Notes: generated from the sequence alone by a model not told the origin. Positions 1 through 6,423 are shown, numbered from the stretch's first letter. The stretch: 10,950 bases of DNA from JASSUD01 sp031963365 (GCA_031963365.1 JASSUF010000083.1:1-10950), one strand, 5' to 3'. Made by a program: numbers and translations.

Positions 1-51
1 CCTTTATCGCCTTTCTTCTTCTTTCATGGCGTCCACCAAATCGAGTCTACC

Positions 52-868
52 TCACACAAACCCCAAGGTCCCAACCGTTGTGACCGCCACCGCAGTTGCG
101 AGCGCAGCTAGCCAATACACACGCCATCGAAGTGAACTAACCTCTACCCCCTGCGTCTTTGCAAGCGCTTCCCCCTGCATCAACACATTAAGTTGAGGAG
201 CAATCAGCCATCCCAGCAATACCACTACCAACAGTACTATTACTGCAGGCCATGCTTGCTCCACGCCATTCAAATCTCCTGCCAACCAAAATAGCATCCC
301 ATGCAATGCTCGCTCAGGCGCCATAGACAACATAAGCATAAGCAAAGCCCCCCACACAGCGGATAGTGCCACCCCTGTTAGCAATAACTGAGAGGCGCTC
401 TGCAAAGGATTAGTCCATGACAATGCCCAAGCACGCCGCACCAAAGCCTGCAACAAAAACATCGCCACCAACGCCCCACAAAACGCCGCCAACTCCACTG
501 AGCCACTGGGCAAAGCCAACAACATCGCCCCCAAAGCAAAACTAGCCGCCCCTCCCGACACACCTAAAATATAAGGATCCGCCAAAGGATTACGCAGCAA
601 CACCTGCAATAACACCCCCGCTACAGCCAACAACCCTCCACTACCAAACCCAGCTAATGCACGAGAAGCCCGCAAATGCTGCACCACCTCAACCGCAACC
701 CCATCACCACACCCCATCACCACACCCCAGCAATGCCCACCACACCTGCACCGGAGCAATCTGCGCACTACCCAACATCAGCGAAGCAAAAAACACCGCC
801 CATGCAGCAAAAGCACACAGCAATAAAAGCAAAGTAGTGCGAGATCTAAAATAAGGAAGGAAAAACAT
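52..868 (-). pseudogene. BtuC/FecCD-family ABC transporter permease, frameshifted and C-terminally truncated
   Basis: This is the membrane permease of an iron-siderophore or vitamin B12 ABC importer. The best start is the ATG at 868; a stop lies just upstream in frame. Reading gives a hydrophobic N-terminus of 54 codons that ends at a TGA (704-706). The frame that starts further in carries the family signature: an ASRALAGF stretch, LLAVAGVLLQ, then RNPLADPYILGVSGGA, followed by several hydrophobic helices. A 13-bp tandem duplication separates the two parts; removing one copy joins them into a single normal reading frame. At the other end the homology stops at GTLGFV, exactly where the family continues with its conserved GLxxPH segment, so about 70-90 C-terminal residues are missing. 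Positions 1-51 show no continuation. Transport function is therefore unlikely. No transporter partner lies in the window. Confidence 0.85.
698..729. repeat. 13-bp tandem duplication causing a frameshift
   Basis: The unit CCATCACCACACC occurs at 701-713 and again at 714-726. The period-13 match extends from 698 to 729. Thirteen bases shift the permease frame by one, and deleting one copy restores it. Confidence 0.9.
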
Positions 869-932
869 GAAGGCTTAATAAAAAAGAAAGGTGAATAGAA
901 TAGAAGAAAATCCTTTCACAGATTTTTCCAGC

Positions 933-961
933 TTGTCTCTAAAAGCCGAAACCTATATGAT
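933..961 (+). promoter_or_regulatory. Promoter of tRNA-Lys
   Basis: TTGTCT (933-938) and TATGAT (956-961) are separated by 17 bases and resemble sigma-70 -35 and -10 boxes. A GC-rich discriminator, GCGGCC (962-967), follows, which is typical of stable-RNA promoters under growth-rate control. The tRNA begins 11 bases after the -10 box. Confidence 0.6.
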
Positions 962-972
962 GCGGCCATCTT

Positions 973-1048
973 GGGTCGTTAGCTCAGTTGGTAGAGCAGC
1001 GGACTCTTAATCCGTAGGTCGAGCGTTCGAGCCGCTCACGACCCACCA
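973..1048 (+). tRNA. tRNA-Lys (anticodon CTT)
   Basis: This is a 76-nt cloverleaf. The acceptor arm GGGTCGT (973-979) pairs with ACGACCC (1038-1044), then comes discriminator A and an encoded CCA (1046-1048). The D arm has AGCTCAGTTGGTAGAGC, the anticodon loop is CTCTTAA with anticodon CTT (reads AAG), and the T arm contains GTTCGAG. A tyrosine recombinase gene ends 86 bases downstream in the opposite orientation. That is the classical arrangement for an island integrated at the 3' end of a tRNA gene, which is rebuilt by the element, so the gene probably remains functional. Confidence 0.95.
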
Positions 1049-1053
1049 AGTAC

Positions 1054-1083
1054 CGCAAGGGTTTGCGCGATTTCATGTTTTTT
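1054..1083 (+). terminator. Possible tRNA terminator
   Basis: A short stem CGCAA (1054-1058)/TTGCG (1063-1067) with a four-base loop lies just after the tRNA. A run of six T follows about ten bases later (1078-1083). The distance between stem and T-run makes this a weak call. Confidence 0.25.
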
Positions 1084-1093
1084 GTATAAATGC

Positions 1094-1113
1094 AAACGTG
1101 AAAGAAACGTGAA
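1094..1113. repeat. Paired direct repeat AAACGTGAA, possible integrase arm sites
   Basis: AAACGTGAA occurs at 1094-1102 and 1105-1113, an 11-bp (one helical turn) period, between the tRNA 3' end and the integrase gene. Short direct repeats in this position often bind the arm-binding domain of tyrosine recombinases. That role is inferred from position and phasing only. Confidence 0.35.
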
Positions 1114-1133
1114 TAGAATCCCTTTACCCTCAC

Positions 1134-2132
1134 TTATGCGGCATCCAACATCCCATTGAGCCTAGCCGATGCAAGAGCCAGATGGCGCGCAGAAAAATGT
1201 GCGTAACGTCTCACCATTGAGGCAGACTTCCATCCCCCAAGTTCCTGTAATTCAGAAAGCGTGGTGCCTTTCATGGCTAACCAAGTCGCCCAGGTATGCC
1301 GTAAATCATGCCAGCGGAAATTGGTAATACCCACGTCAACCAATGCTTTGCGCCATGCGCAAGTATTGATTTGTCCAATAGACTGGCCGTTATACGTAAA
1401 AACGCATTTAGAATGCTTGCCTCTTTGACTATCTAATATAGACAGAGCTATCTCGTTGAGTGGCATAGGTATTCCCTCACCTCCCTTAGCTTGGTCTGGA
1501 TGAACCCAAGCAGAACGTTCCTCCAGATTAATTTGTTCCCACTGAAGGTCCAGAACATTACGCTGACGTAAGCCTGTTGCGAGTGCAAACATCGCTACAA
1601 CACGCTGATGATGAGGTAAACGCCTCAATAACGCTTTTGCTTGCTCCACCGTCAAAAAACGTACTCGGCGTTTTGGCTCAGGATAGAGCTTGACCTTAGG
1701 AACTCGATCAGTCCATTCCCACTCAAACATCGCTCGTCGTAAAACAGACCGAATCAATGCCAAATAGCGATTCGCCGTTGACGGTGATGCTTCTTGCTTT
1801 TTTATCCTAGCAATTTGCTCAATTTTTGCTTTGGTAATATCTGCAAGAAAAACGCCGCCCAAATACGCATTTAGCCATCGAAACTTAGACACGTCTTCAT
1901 GGAGAGTCTTCTTGGTAGCCTCTTCGCACCACTTTACTACTGCCGCATCCCATGAATACTTGGGTTTAATGCCTAAGCGCCGTTGCTGCCACGCTTCGTG
2001 TTGTTTTTTATCTCCCCATTCTTTGGCTGCTTTACGGTCGGCAGTTTTAGTAGAGAAGCGTAACGTTCCGCCGTCTGGGAGCGTGATAATAGCCCACCAA
2101 TATTTGCTATCTGGTCTTCTATAGAGTGACAT
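1134..2132 (-). CDS. Tyrosine recombinase (phage-type site-specific integrase)
   Basis: This enzyme should catalyse integration and excision of the island at tRNA-Lys. It is 332 residues, the normal length. An N-terminal DNA-binding part (about 1-60) and a SAM-like core-binding domain (about 60-150) precede the catalytic domain. The catalytic residues are visible: Arg189 in TGLRQRN, Lys216 in the DQAKGG turn, His275 and Arg278 in HDLRH, Trp301 in LGGWKS at the usual His/Trp position, and nucleophile Tyr310 in RRYAH. The start is fixed by AAGGAG six bases before the ATG. The gene points toward the tRNA. Its first 160 bp lie inside the upstream helix-turn-helix gene in another frame, so translation of the two is probably linked. 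It appears intact. Confidence 0.93.
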   Translation of the reverse strand: MSLYRRPDSKYWWAIITLPDGGTLRFSTKTADRKAAKEWGDKKQHEAWQQRRLGIKPKYSWDAAVVKWCEEATKKTLHEDVSKFRWLNAYLGGVFLADITKAKIEQIARIKKQEASPSTANRYLALIRSVLRRAMFEWEWTDRVPKVKLYPEPKRRVRFLTVEQAKALLRRLPHHQRVVAMFALATGLRQRNVLDLQWEQINLEERSAWVHPDQAKGGEGIPMPLNEIALSILDSQRGKHSKCVFTYNGQSIGQINTCAWRKALVDVGITNFRWHDLRHTWATWLAMKGTTLSELQELGGWKSASMVRRYAHFSARHLALASARLNGMLDAA

Positions 2133-2377
2133 ACTTTCTCCTTATCTATAGAGACAGCGCACTTATATTGTGCACGTATCCATTCACGTAAATCAACATC
2201 AATAAACACCCAACATTTTCCAGGTTTAGCCGCAGGCAACTTACCACTCGCTGCTTGTGATCTAACGGTATTAACATGCATATGCAACTCATCAGCAGCT
2301 TGCTCTGCATCTAAGAACCTAGGTAATAGCATGGGATTTGGTGTAATGTTTTCTTTGTCTCTAAACATTTCTTCCAT
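1973..2377 (-). CDS. Helix-turn-helix (excisionase/MerR-like) protein overlapping the integrase gene
   Basis: This predicted DNA-binding protein has 134 residues. Residues about 18-71 look like the short winged-helix domain of excisionases and AlpA-like regulators: FLDAEQAADELHMHVNTVRS, then a KLPAAKPGKCWVF wing and a DLREWIRAQ helix. The ATG at 2377 is chosen because GGAG lies nine bases upstream; the longer version from 2449 has no such signal. The last 53 codons (polar and basic) overlap the start of the integrase gene in a different frame. Such a partner usually sets the direction of recombination or controls the integrase. Which role applies here is inference. The long overlap is unusual and suggests the recombinase is made only when this upstream gene is transcribed. 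Confidence 0.7.
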   Translation of the reverse strand: MEEMFRDKENITPNPMLLPRFLDAEQAADELHMHVNTVRSQAASGKLPAAKPGKCWVFIDVDLREWIRAQYKCAVSIDKEKVCHSIEDQIANIGGLLSRSQTAERYASLLKLPTVKQPKNGEIKNNTKRGSNGA

Positions 2378-2677
2378 ACCTTTTTTCTCCACCAATCTTT
2401 TATCAGTGTGTGACTGGAGGCATTTGATTAACACAACCCTATACAACACGAAGCTATCGCATAATTTTTTTCACCATCACACACACCGCTTTTTGTGTAT
2501 TCGTAGTGTAGTGCGCTATTTTTAAATTTAGAGCGATGCTTGTATCCAATTTGGCCAATTAGATTGTTTTTATTTCACCTTATAGGCTGAGCATCTCTCT
2601 GCATGCCAAGATTTTTTATTCTTCTTGTATTAGCCTGTACCTAAATACATGAAAGTGCTTTTCCCCACATTGAATTT
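2378..2677. other. Divergent intergenic region
   Basis: This AT-rich 300-bp stretch separates the minus-strand HTH/integrase genes from the plus-strand YecA-family gene and must hold promoters for both. I see no convincing -35/-10 pair, no gene, and no long palindrome. Confidence 0.4.
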
Positions 2678-3388
2678 ATGACGACTTCTCCCCATTTAAC
2701 TGAAGCAGAGTATGAATGGCTCCATGCCATCATGGAGCGTTTCGACGCTCCACGCGCAATGAACATAGAAGCACTAGATGGTTTCTTTGCAGCTTTGGTC
2801 TGCGCGCCTCATCTTATAAACGTATACGAATATCTGCCTGAGCTATGGGGCGGAGAAATGACAGCAGAAAAAATTTTTAGTGATGATCAAGAAGCTCAAA
2901 AATTCATGCGGTTAATCAAAGGCCATTGGAAGCATGTTGTCCATAGCTTGGAAACCAGCGATATTTTTTTGCCACTATTTATCGAAAATGAGGAAGGTAA
3001 GATTTGCGGTAATGATTGGGCGATGGGGTTTTTACGGGGAATGGAATTAAGCCGTTTGGGGTGGGAGACATTACTTGAGAGCGAGGAAGACTCCGGTGTA
3101 TTAGTTCCTATTTTTGTTTTAGCCTACGAACACCACGATGATCCTACCTTGCGCTCGCATGAAGAATTGAGTAACCCCAAAAAACGAGAAGCATTTATTG
3201 CACAATTAATAATAAGTGTTCCACTAATTTATCAGTATTTTGCGCCTCATCGATTGAAAGCTATGCGCAGTCCCGATGCAGCAAATAAGGACCATTCACT
3301 TTCCTTAGAAACTAAAACGTATGTTCAGTGCTGTTGTGGATCAGGAAAAAAATATGAAGACTGCTGTGGCAAGGTGACGGTACATTAA
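2678..3388 (+). CDS. YecA/UPF0149-family protein with C-terminal SEC-C zinc motif
   Basis: This protein is 236 residues. The N-terminal 190 or so match the helical YgfB/YecA (UPF0149) fold: an opening LTEAEYEWLHAIMERF helix, the hallmark MNIEALDGFFAALVCAP, and later WAMGFLRGMEL. The end carries a SEC-C zinc-binding motif with cysteines 218, 220, 229 and 230 in CCCGSGKKYEDCCG. SEC-C tails are known from SecA and bind zinc; in YecA-type proteins their role is not well settled. No clear ribosome site precedes the ATG at 2678, but this start gives the full family N-terminus. It stands alone between the recombination module and the toxin-antitoxin pair. A function in the island cannot be read from the sequence. 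Confidence 0.85.
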   Translation: MTTSPHLTEAEYEWLHAIMERFDAPRAMNIEALDGFFAALVCAPHLINVYEYLPELWGGEMTAEKIFSDDQEAQKFMRLIKGHWKHVVHSLETSDIFLPLFIENEEGKICGNDWAMGFLRGMELSRLGWETLLESEEDSGVLVPIFVLAYEHHDDPTLRSHEELSNPKKREAFIAQLIISVPLIYQYFAPHRLKAMRSPDAANKDHSLSLETKTYVQCCCGSGKKYEDCCGKVTVH

Positions 3389-3419
3389 TATGTAATAGTT
3401 CCGAATATTGCGGCGGACC

Positions 3420-3473
3420 AAATTACTCGCAACCCTCTGAATTTAGCAGAGGGGTGCGCGTTTGCGGTAATTT
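3420..3473. repeat. Long imperfect hairpin, copy 1 of a repeat flanking the HigBA-like pair
   Basis: Three nested stems are visible: 3420-3426/3467-3473 (AAATTAC/GTAATTT), 3428-3432/3462-3466 (CGCAA/TTGCG) and 3433-3439/3447-3453 (CCCTCTG/CAGAGGG, loop AATTTAG). An eight-base one-sided bulge sits at 3454-3461. The hairpin abuts the antitoxin stop codon. A related copy starts at 4116 on the same strand. It could act as a terminator, but no T-run follows on either strand. Confidence 0.7.
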
Positions 3474-3759
3474 AAGCAATAGATTGGGCCTGCAATTTCA
3501 GTCCTAATGCATGAATAAGCTTAAGTATGGTGTCATAACGGGGCTTTGCACCATCTGTTAGGGCTTTATAAAGGCTTTCGCGCCCAAGATTAGCACTCTC
3601 TGCTACTTGCGCCATGCCGCGTGCACGGGCAATATTTTTAAGCGCTATTAAAAGCATGTTGGGATTGGGATCTTCAAGCGCTGCGTTGAGGTATTCCGTT
3701 TGTGTCTGGGCATCATCAAGATACTCTGCTGGGTCGAAAGGGGCTATTTCAATGGTCAT
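3472..3759 (-). CDS. HigA-like antitoxin of a type II toxin-antitoxin system (HI1420 family)
   Basis: This 95-residue protein is the DNA-binding antitoxin of the pair. After a short N-terminus with FDPAEYLDD, residues about 37-90 form a Cro/C1-type helix-turn-helix (LKNIARARGMAQVAE, then GRESLYKALTDGAKPRYDTI, then LKLIHALGLKL). That is the pattern of the addiction-module antidote family typified by HI1420. AAGGA lies eight bases before the ATG, inside the end of the toxin gene, and only three bases separate the two genes. It should neutralise the toxin and repress the operon through the palindrome upstream of the toxin. Confidence 0.88.
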   Translation of the reverse strand: MTIEIAPFDPAEYLDDAQTQTEYLNAALEDPNPNMLLIALKNIARARGMAQVAESANLGRESLYKALTDGAKPRYDTILKLIHALGLKLQAQSIA

Positions 3760-3762
3760 GAT

Positions 3763-4062
3763 TCATTCCTTTTTGAGCGTCTTAGCCATTTTGATGGCCT
3801 GCTTGATATCGCGTGGTTGGCTAGACTTATCTCCTCCTATAAGGAGGAGATATACCTTTTTGCCGCTACGCATGTAGTACACCCGATAACCTGGTCCAAC
3901 GTGCACGCGCATTTCAAAAACACCGTTGCCTACAGCAACATAATCACCAAAATGCCCTTCAGTAACAGCATCTAACCGTTGAATGATACGAGCTTTGCCA
4001 ATTTTGTCTTTAAGTTTGGTAAGCCAGGTATTAAATTCCACTGTGCGAAGCAGTTTGTTCAT
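3763..4062 (-). CDS. RelE/ParE-superfamily toxin, HigB-like (HI1419 family)
   Basis: This 99-residue toxin has the strong signature of the HI1419-type addiction-module killer family: FNTWLTKLKD, RIIQRLDAVTEGHFGDY, the core VGPGYRVYYMR, and LLLIGGDKSSQPRDIKQAI at the C-terminus. Members of the RelE superfamily usually cut mRNA on the ribosome. The start at 4062 matches the family N-terminus; AGAGG lies only two bases upstream, an unusually tight spacing. The toxin precedes the antitoxin, the reverse of the common order and normal for HigBA types. The pair is bracketed by two copies of a hairpin repeat. Confidence 0.88.
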   Translation of the reverse strand: MNKLLRTVEFNTWLTKLKDKIGKARIIQRLDAVTEGHFGDYVAVGNGVFEMRVHVGPGYRVYYMRSGKKVYLLLIGGDKSSQPRDIKQAIKMAKTLKKE

Positions 4063-4073
4063 ATCCTCTATAT

Positions 4074-4087
4074 TATCCGTATGGATA
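4074..4087. promoter_or_regulatory. Operator-like palindrome of the HigBA-like operon
   Basis: TATCC-GTAT-GGATA forms an inverted repeat ending 12 bases upstream of the toxin start. This is the expected place for an autoregulatory operator bound by the antitoxin. Confidence 0.45.
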
Positions 4088-4115
4088 CAAAATATCAAGT
4101 GTATTAATATTTCCC

Positions 4116-4161
4116 AACCCTCTGAATTTAGCAAGGGGGTTGCGTGTTCGCGGTGATATTT
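4116..4161. repeat. Copy 2 of the hairpin repeat flanking the HigBA-like pair
   Basis: The first 18 bases (AACCCTCTGAATTTAGCA, 4116-4133) are identical to 3431-3448. The following GGGGGTTGCG...GTTCGCGGTGATATTT is a diverged match to 3449-3473. The inner stem is less perfect than in copy 1. Both copies have the same orientation and lie just outside the toxin-antitoxin operon. Confidence 0.7.
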
Positions 4162-4245
4162 CCTAGTGCGTGTCTTACGCTCTCAGGCATGGGTAAAGAG
4201 CAAGTATTGAGTTTCTGGGAGTTAAGCGAGAGCAAATTCGTGATA

Positions 4246-4473
4246 TCACTGTCCAGCTTTCACTGGGATAACCCAACCTTTGGCAAGGCTGTACTGTCCG
4301 ATCAAGTTGGAACTATTACATTGCACGTAGTCGGCATTTGCTATTTCAGCACGCAACGCTTGATTATCCTTTTCGCATAAAAGCGCCCAATCAAAAGTGG
4401 TGTCTACCACGGCTTTCCTTTTCACTCCACATACTGTTTCTCGACGATGGGTAGGCATGAGAGCGTGCTTCAT
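4246..4473 (-). CDS. Unknown 75-residue protein, third gene of the FlhDC-like operon
   Basis: The ATG at 4473 overlaps the TGA of the FlhC-like gene in the form ATGA, so translation is probably coupled. An earlier in-frame ATG at 4524 exists but lies well inside the FlhC-like gene. The N-terminus is basic (MKHALMPTHRRETVCGVKRK), the middle has a charged helix (LLCEKDNQALRAEIANA), and the end is mixed (GQYSLAKGWVIPVKAGQ). There is no signal peptide or membrane segment, and I recognise no family. Its place in the operon suggests it works with, or is regulated together with, the activator pair. Confidence 0.55.
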   Translation of the reverse strand: MKHALMPTHRRETVCGVKRKAVVDTTFDWALLCEKDNQALRAEIANADYVQCNSSNLIGQYSLAKGWVIPVKAGQ

Positions 4474-5048
4474 TCTAATGTTGACTTTCTGCGATTTGGC
4501 TTTAGTTTGCGGCAGAAAGGGCAATCAAGAAACGTTCTTTGATGACGAGAAGTGAAATAGGCGCACTTGCATACGCTGCATTTTCTAATCTGTGCTTCTT
4601 CATTGTGCATCTCTGTGGCAAGACACCACGCATCTGTAATATCCAGAGGCAACCATTTTGCTCCTGTCATACCATGCAGTTCCTTTCGCATAACATAGTA
4701 CCTACCGTATGCTTGAGTGAGCGCTTGGAGATTAATCGAGCAGTCCGTCGATTCCTCCCGCAGACTGATATACAGCTGCATCAAAATCGATGCCTGAATC
4801 CTGGAGGTATGGCTGCTGATTAAGGAGGAGCTTCCCCGTAATGCACGCGATTTGCGCTTTAGCACATAGCCTTCAGATTCCAGTTCTTCATAGAGTCGCC
4901 GCAATCTTTTGTAAGTCAACTTTGTCTGTGCAAGTGCGATGGGCGTTACATATCCTGCTAGTACCATATGCCGGGCTGTTATCCATTTACCCAAGCGGCT
5001 TGGCCCACCGTTTATCGCTTTTTTTTCTATTTGAGAAGATTTTTTCAT
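4470..5048 (-). CDS. FlhC-like transcriptional activator subunit (SetC/AcaC type)
   Basis: This 192-residue protein resembles FlhC, the DNA-binding zinc subunit of the FlhD4C2 activator. Residues about 22-60 (ITARHMVLAGY, then TYKRLRRLYEELESEG) match the FlhC N-terminal region with its LIKLYKEL-type helix. The middle (ILMQLYISL, then LTQAYGRYYVM and DITDAWCLATEM) matches the FlhC HASMF...AYRLY...LTRAWTLV region. The zinc site is present as Cys157-x2-Cys160 and Cys176-x2-Cys179. Length equals typical FlhC (about 190). It follows the tandem FlhD-like gene after 19 bp, with only a weak ribosome site (ATAGG). In mobile elements FlhC homologues (SetC, AcaC) switch on transfer genes. No flagellar gene is present here, so a transfer or island regulator is more likely than flagellar control. 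Confidence 0.75.
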   Translation of the reverse strand: MKKSSQIEKKAINGGPSRLGKWITARHMVLAGYVTPIALAQTKLTYKRLRRLYEELESEGYVLKRKSRALRGSSSLISSHTSRIQASILMQLYISLREESTDCSINLQALTQAYGRYYVMRKELHGMTGAKWLPLDITDAWCLATEMHNEEAQIRKCSVCKCAYFTSRHQRTFLDCPFCRKLKPNRRKSTLE

Positions 5049-5067
5049 CTATATGCCTATACATAGC

Positions 5068-5664
5068 TTATTTTCTAATATCTCCGAAAGATTGCTGGGC
5101 CCTTTTGAGAAGTAGGTAGGTGAGATGTTTTCCTCTCATAATTTCTTCAATGATGGTATCGGAACAGCGTAACGAAAAATGCGCTTTTTCCGTATAAGCA
5201 AGGTCGAGTAATTGGTTGTAGCTTGCTTTCGCAATAGCATGCGCAAGCTGCTTTGAAATCCCAAAACTTACCGTGGCTATAGCGATATCTTGATGAGCAG
5301 TCTGATGTAAAAGTAACCAATAGGCTGTATGAAGTAACGGGGCCTCTTGATGTATATGGCTTAGAGCATCATCAGACTGCGCGAGTCTACGAAGAATGAC
5401 CTCATCCTCTGTATCTAGCTTAAGCGACAGACACACGCCTGACGCAAGCAGCTTCAAAGTTTCTATCTCAGTCCGTGTAATACACGACACCATATGCTCG
5501 CTAAGTCGAAATTGACATGCTGCTTTAGTCGGGTTTAAGTGGCATAGGTCTTTGAGAAACTTCCACACACTTAAATCAAACTGGTAGAGATGGGCATTTA
5601 TTGCTTCTTCTCCAATATGCATTGCTCGATAATCCCATTGCCTAACCACCTCTCCATACAACAT
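5068..5664 (-). CDS. Tandem FlhD-like transcriptional regulator (two FlhD domains in one chain)
   Basis: This 198-residue protein contains two FlhD-like segments; normal FlhD is about 115. Segment 1 (about 28-110) has FDLSVWKFLKDL, AACQFRLSEHMVSCI, TRTEIETLKLLASGVCLSLK and VILRRLAQSDDALSHIHQ, which parallels INLSYLLLAQRL, AMFRLGINEEMATTL, LPQMVKLAETNQLVCHF and ITRLTQ of E. coli FlhD. Segment 2 (about 112-178) repeats the layout: HTAYWLLLHQTAHQDIAIAT, VSFGISKQLAHAI, YNQLLDLAYTEKAHFSLR, then IIEEIM. The ATG at 5664 is chosen over 5739 because AAAGGAGAGG lies just upstream. It is the first gene of the operon with the FlhC-like protein. A fused pair could supply two FlhD subunits of the activator complex per chain; that is inference. 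Confidence 0.72.
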   Translation of the reverse strand: MLYGEVVRQWDYRAMHIGEEAINAHLYQFDLSVWKFLKDLCHLNPTKAACQFRLSEHMVSCITRTEIETLKLLASGVCLSLKLDTEDEVILRRLAQSDDALSHIHQEAPLLHTAYWLLLHQTAHQDIAIATVSFGISKQLAHAIAKASYNQLLDLAYTEKAHFSLRCSDTIIEEIMRGKHLTYLLLKRAQQSFGDIRK

Positions 5665-6221
5665 ATCCTCTCCTTTTTTAAAGAGTGAACTGCATATACA
5701 AGCTTGGCATCTATCCCATATTGCTTGCAGCTTGTTCAAAAAAGTACCCTGTAAATCAAAGGCTGTGGCTATCGACGTCTAGGTAAAAATAAGCACGCAC
5801 AATCCCATTTGCCGTAAACAGATTCGCATCGTGATCTCCGGTCAGAAAAGTAAATTGGTATTCGATTTTTAAGTCTAGTTTTATGCCTCACGGTTTTGAT
5901 ACGTTTAAATAGCCTGGTAGGATGGATTACTAACAATCCTTCTTATTAAGATATAGGTTAAGAAAATTCGCTGACTAAGGTTTAAAACTGAACCTATATA
6001 GTTTAATTTTTAGTGGATAGATAAAAAAATTGAAGAAATCAAAGCGTAAGAAATAGGCAGCTTTTGATTCTTAAAAAGAAAATATAAGACCGCTGTAAAA
6101 AACCCAGGGTAAAGAAGGTTATGCCATATGGAAGTAAGCTATACATAACGGAGCTAGGAAACGAGATTTTCCTGGCTGGAAGATACTCTTGCTTTGAGTA
6201 GAGCAGAATCGAAGCGCGAAC

Positions 6222-6250
6222 AACGATCTAGAAATAACGATAAACGTTAT
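6222..6250. promoter_or_regulatory. FlhDC-box-like palindrome
   Basis: AACGATCTAGAAATAACG (6222-6239) resembles the E. coli FlhDC half-site AAYGS-N2-3-AAATARCG; the AAATAACG part is exact and the spacing is slightly long. ATAACG (6234-6239) also forms an inverted repeat with CGTTAT (6245-6250). Activators related to FlhDC but carried on mobile elements use diverged boxes, so this is only a candidate. Confidence 0.25.
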
Positions 6251-6271
6251 GCCAAAAGTGTAGAAGAAATT

Positions 6272-6299
6272 AAGCGATAGTTCAAAAGCGATAGTTCAA
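6272..6299. repeat. 14-bp tandem direct repeat
   Basis: AAGCGATAGTTCAA occurs twice head to tail (6272-6285 and 6286-6299). It lies in non-coding DNA between the 9-mer repeats. It could be a protein-binding site or simply a slippage duplication. Confidence 0.6.
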
Positions 6300-6322
6300 T
6301 ATTGAGAAGTGGCATAACAACC

Positions 6323-6343
6323 AAGGTGTCGACCTTATTTTTT
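6323..6343 (+). terminator. Possible Rho-independent terminator
   Basis: The stem AAGGT (6323-6327)/ACCTT (6332-6336) with loop GTCG is followed by ATTTTTT (6337-6343). The stem is short and no upstream plus-strand gene was recognised, so the call is tentative. Confidence 0.3.
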
Positions 6344-6423
6344 AGTAAAAAAACACACTACTTACTCTTTTTGGGCATCTTGGCCAGCGTAATGGTGCGT
6401 TGATACTGATTACTATAGAAGGA

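Larger units (their letters stand above)
5665..6423. other. AT-rich region without a recognised gene
   Basis: About 760 bp upstream of the FlhDC-like operon. A minus-strand open stretch of 43 codons without a start (5756-5887, reading YQFTFLTGDHDANLFTANGI and ending FYLDVDSHSL) may be a gene remnant of unknown origin. The 9-mer GTTATGCCA occurs at 6118-6126 and 6246-6254 and inverted at 6310-6318. The rest carries stops in all frames. The operon promoter should lie near 5680-5760, but no convincing boxes were found. Confidence 0.5.

Noticed and set aside
657..854. Plus-strand proline/histidine-rich ORF across the permease gene
   Set aside because: It is the antisense shadow of the permease and its composition comes from the CCATCACCACACC duplication.
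3420..4161. The two hairpin repeats as integron attC sites around a toxin-antitoxin cassette
   Set aside because: Neither copy ends in the required RYYYAAC/GTTRRRY core pair, and no integron integrase is present; the outer arm is AAATTAC/GTAATTT.
4144..4380. Plus-strand ORF opposite the 75-residue gene
   Set aside because: No ribosome site, no family resemblance, and it lies antisense to the coupled third gene of the FlhDC-like operon.
5665..5739. Longer start for the tandem FlhD-like protein at 5739
   Set aside because: The ATG at 5664 has a near-ideal AAAGGAGAGG site; the upstream 25 residues contain several cysteines and add no family similarity.
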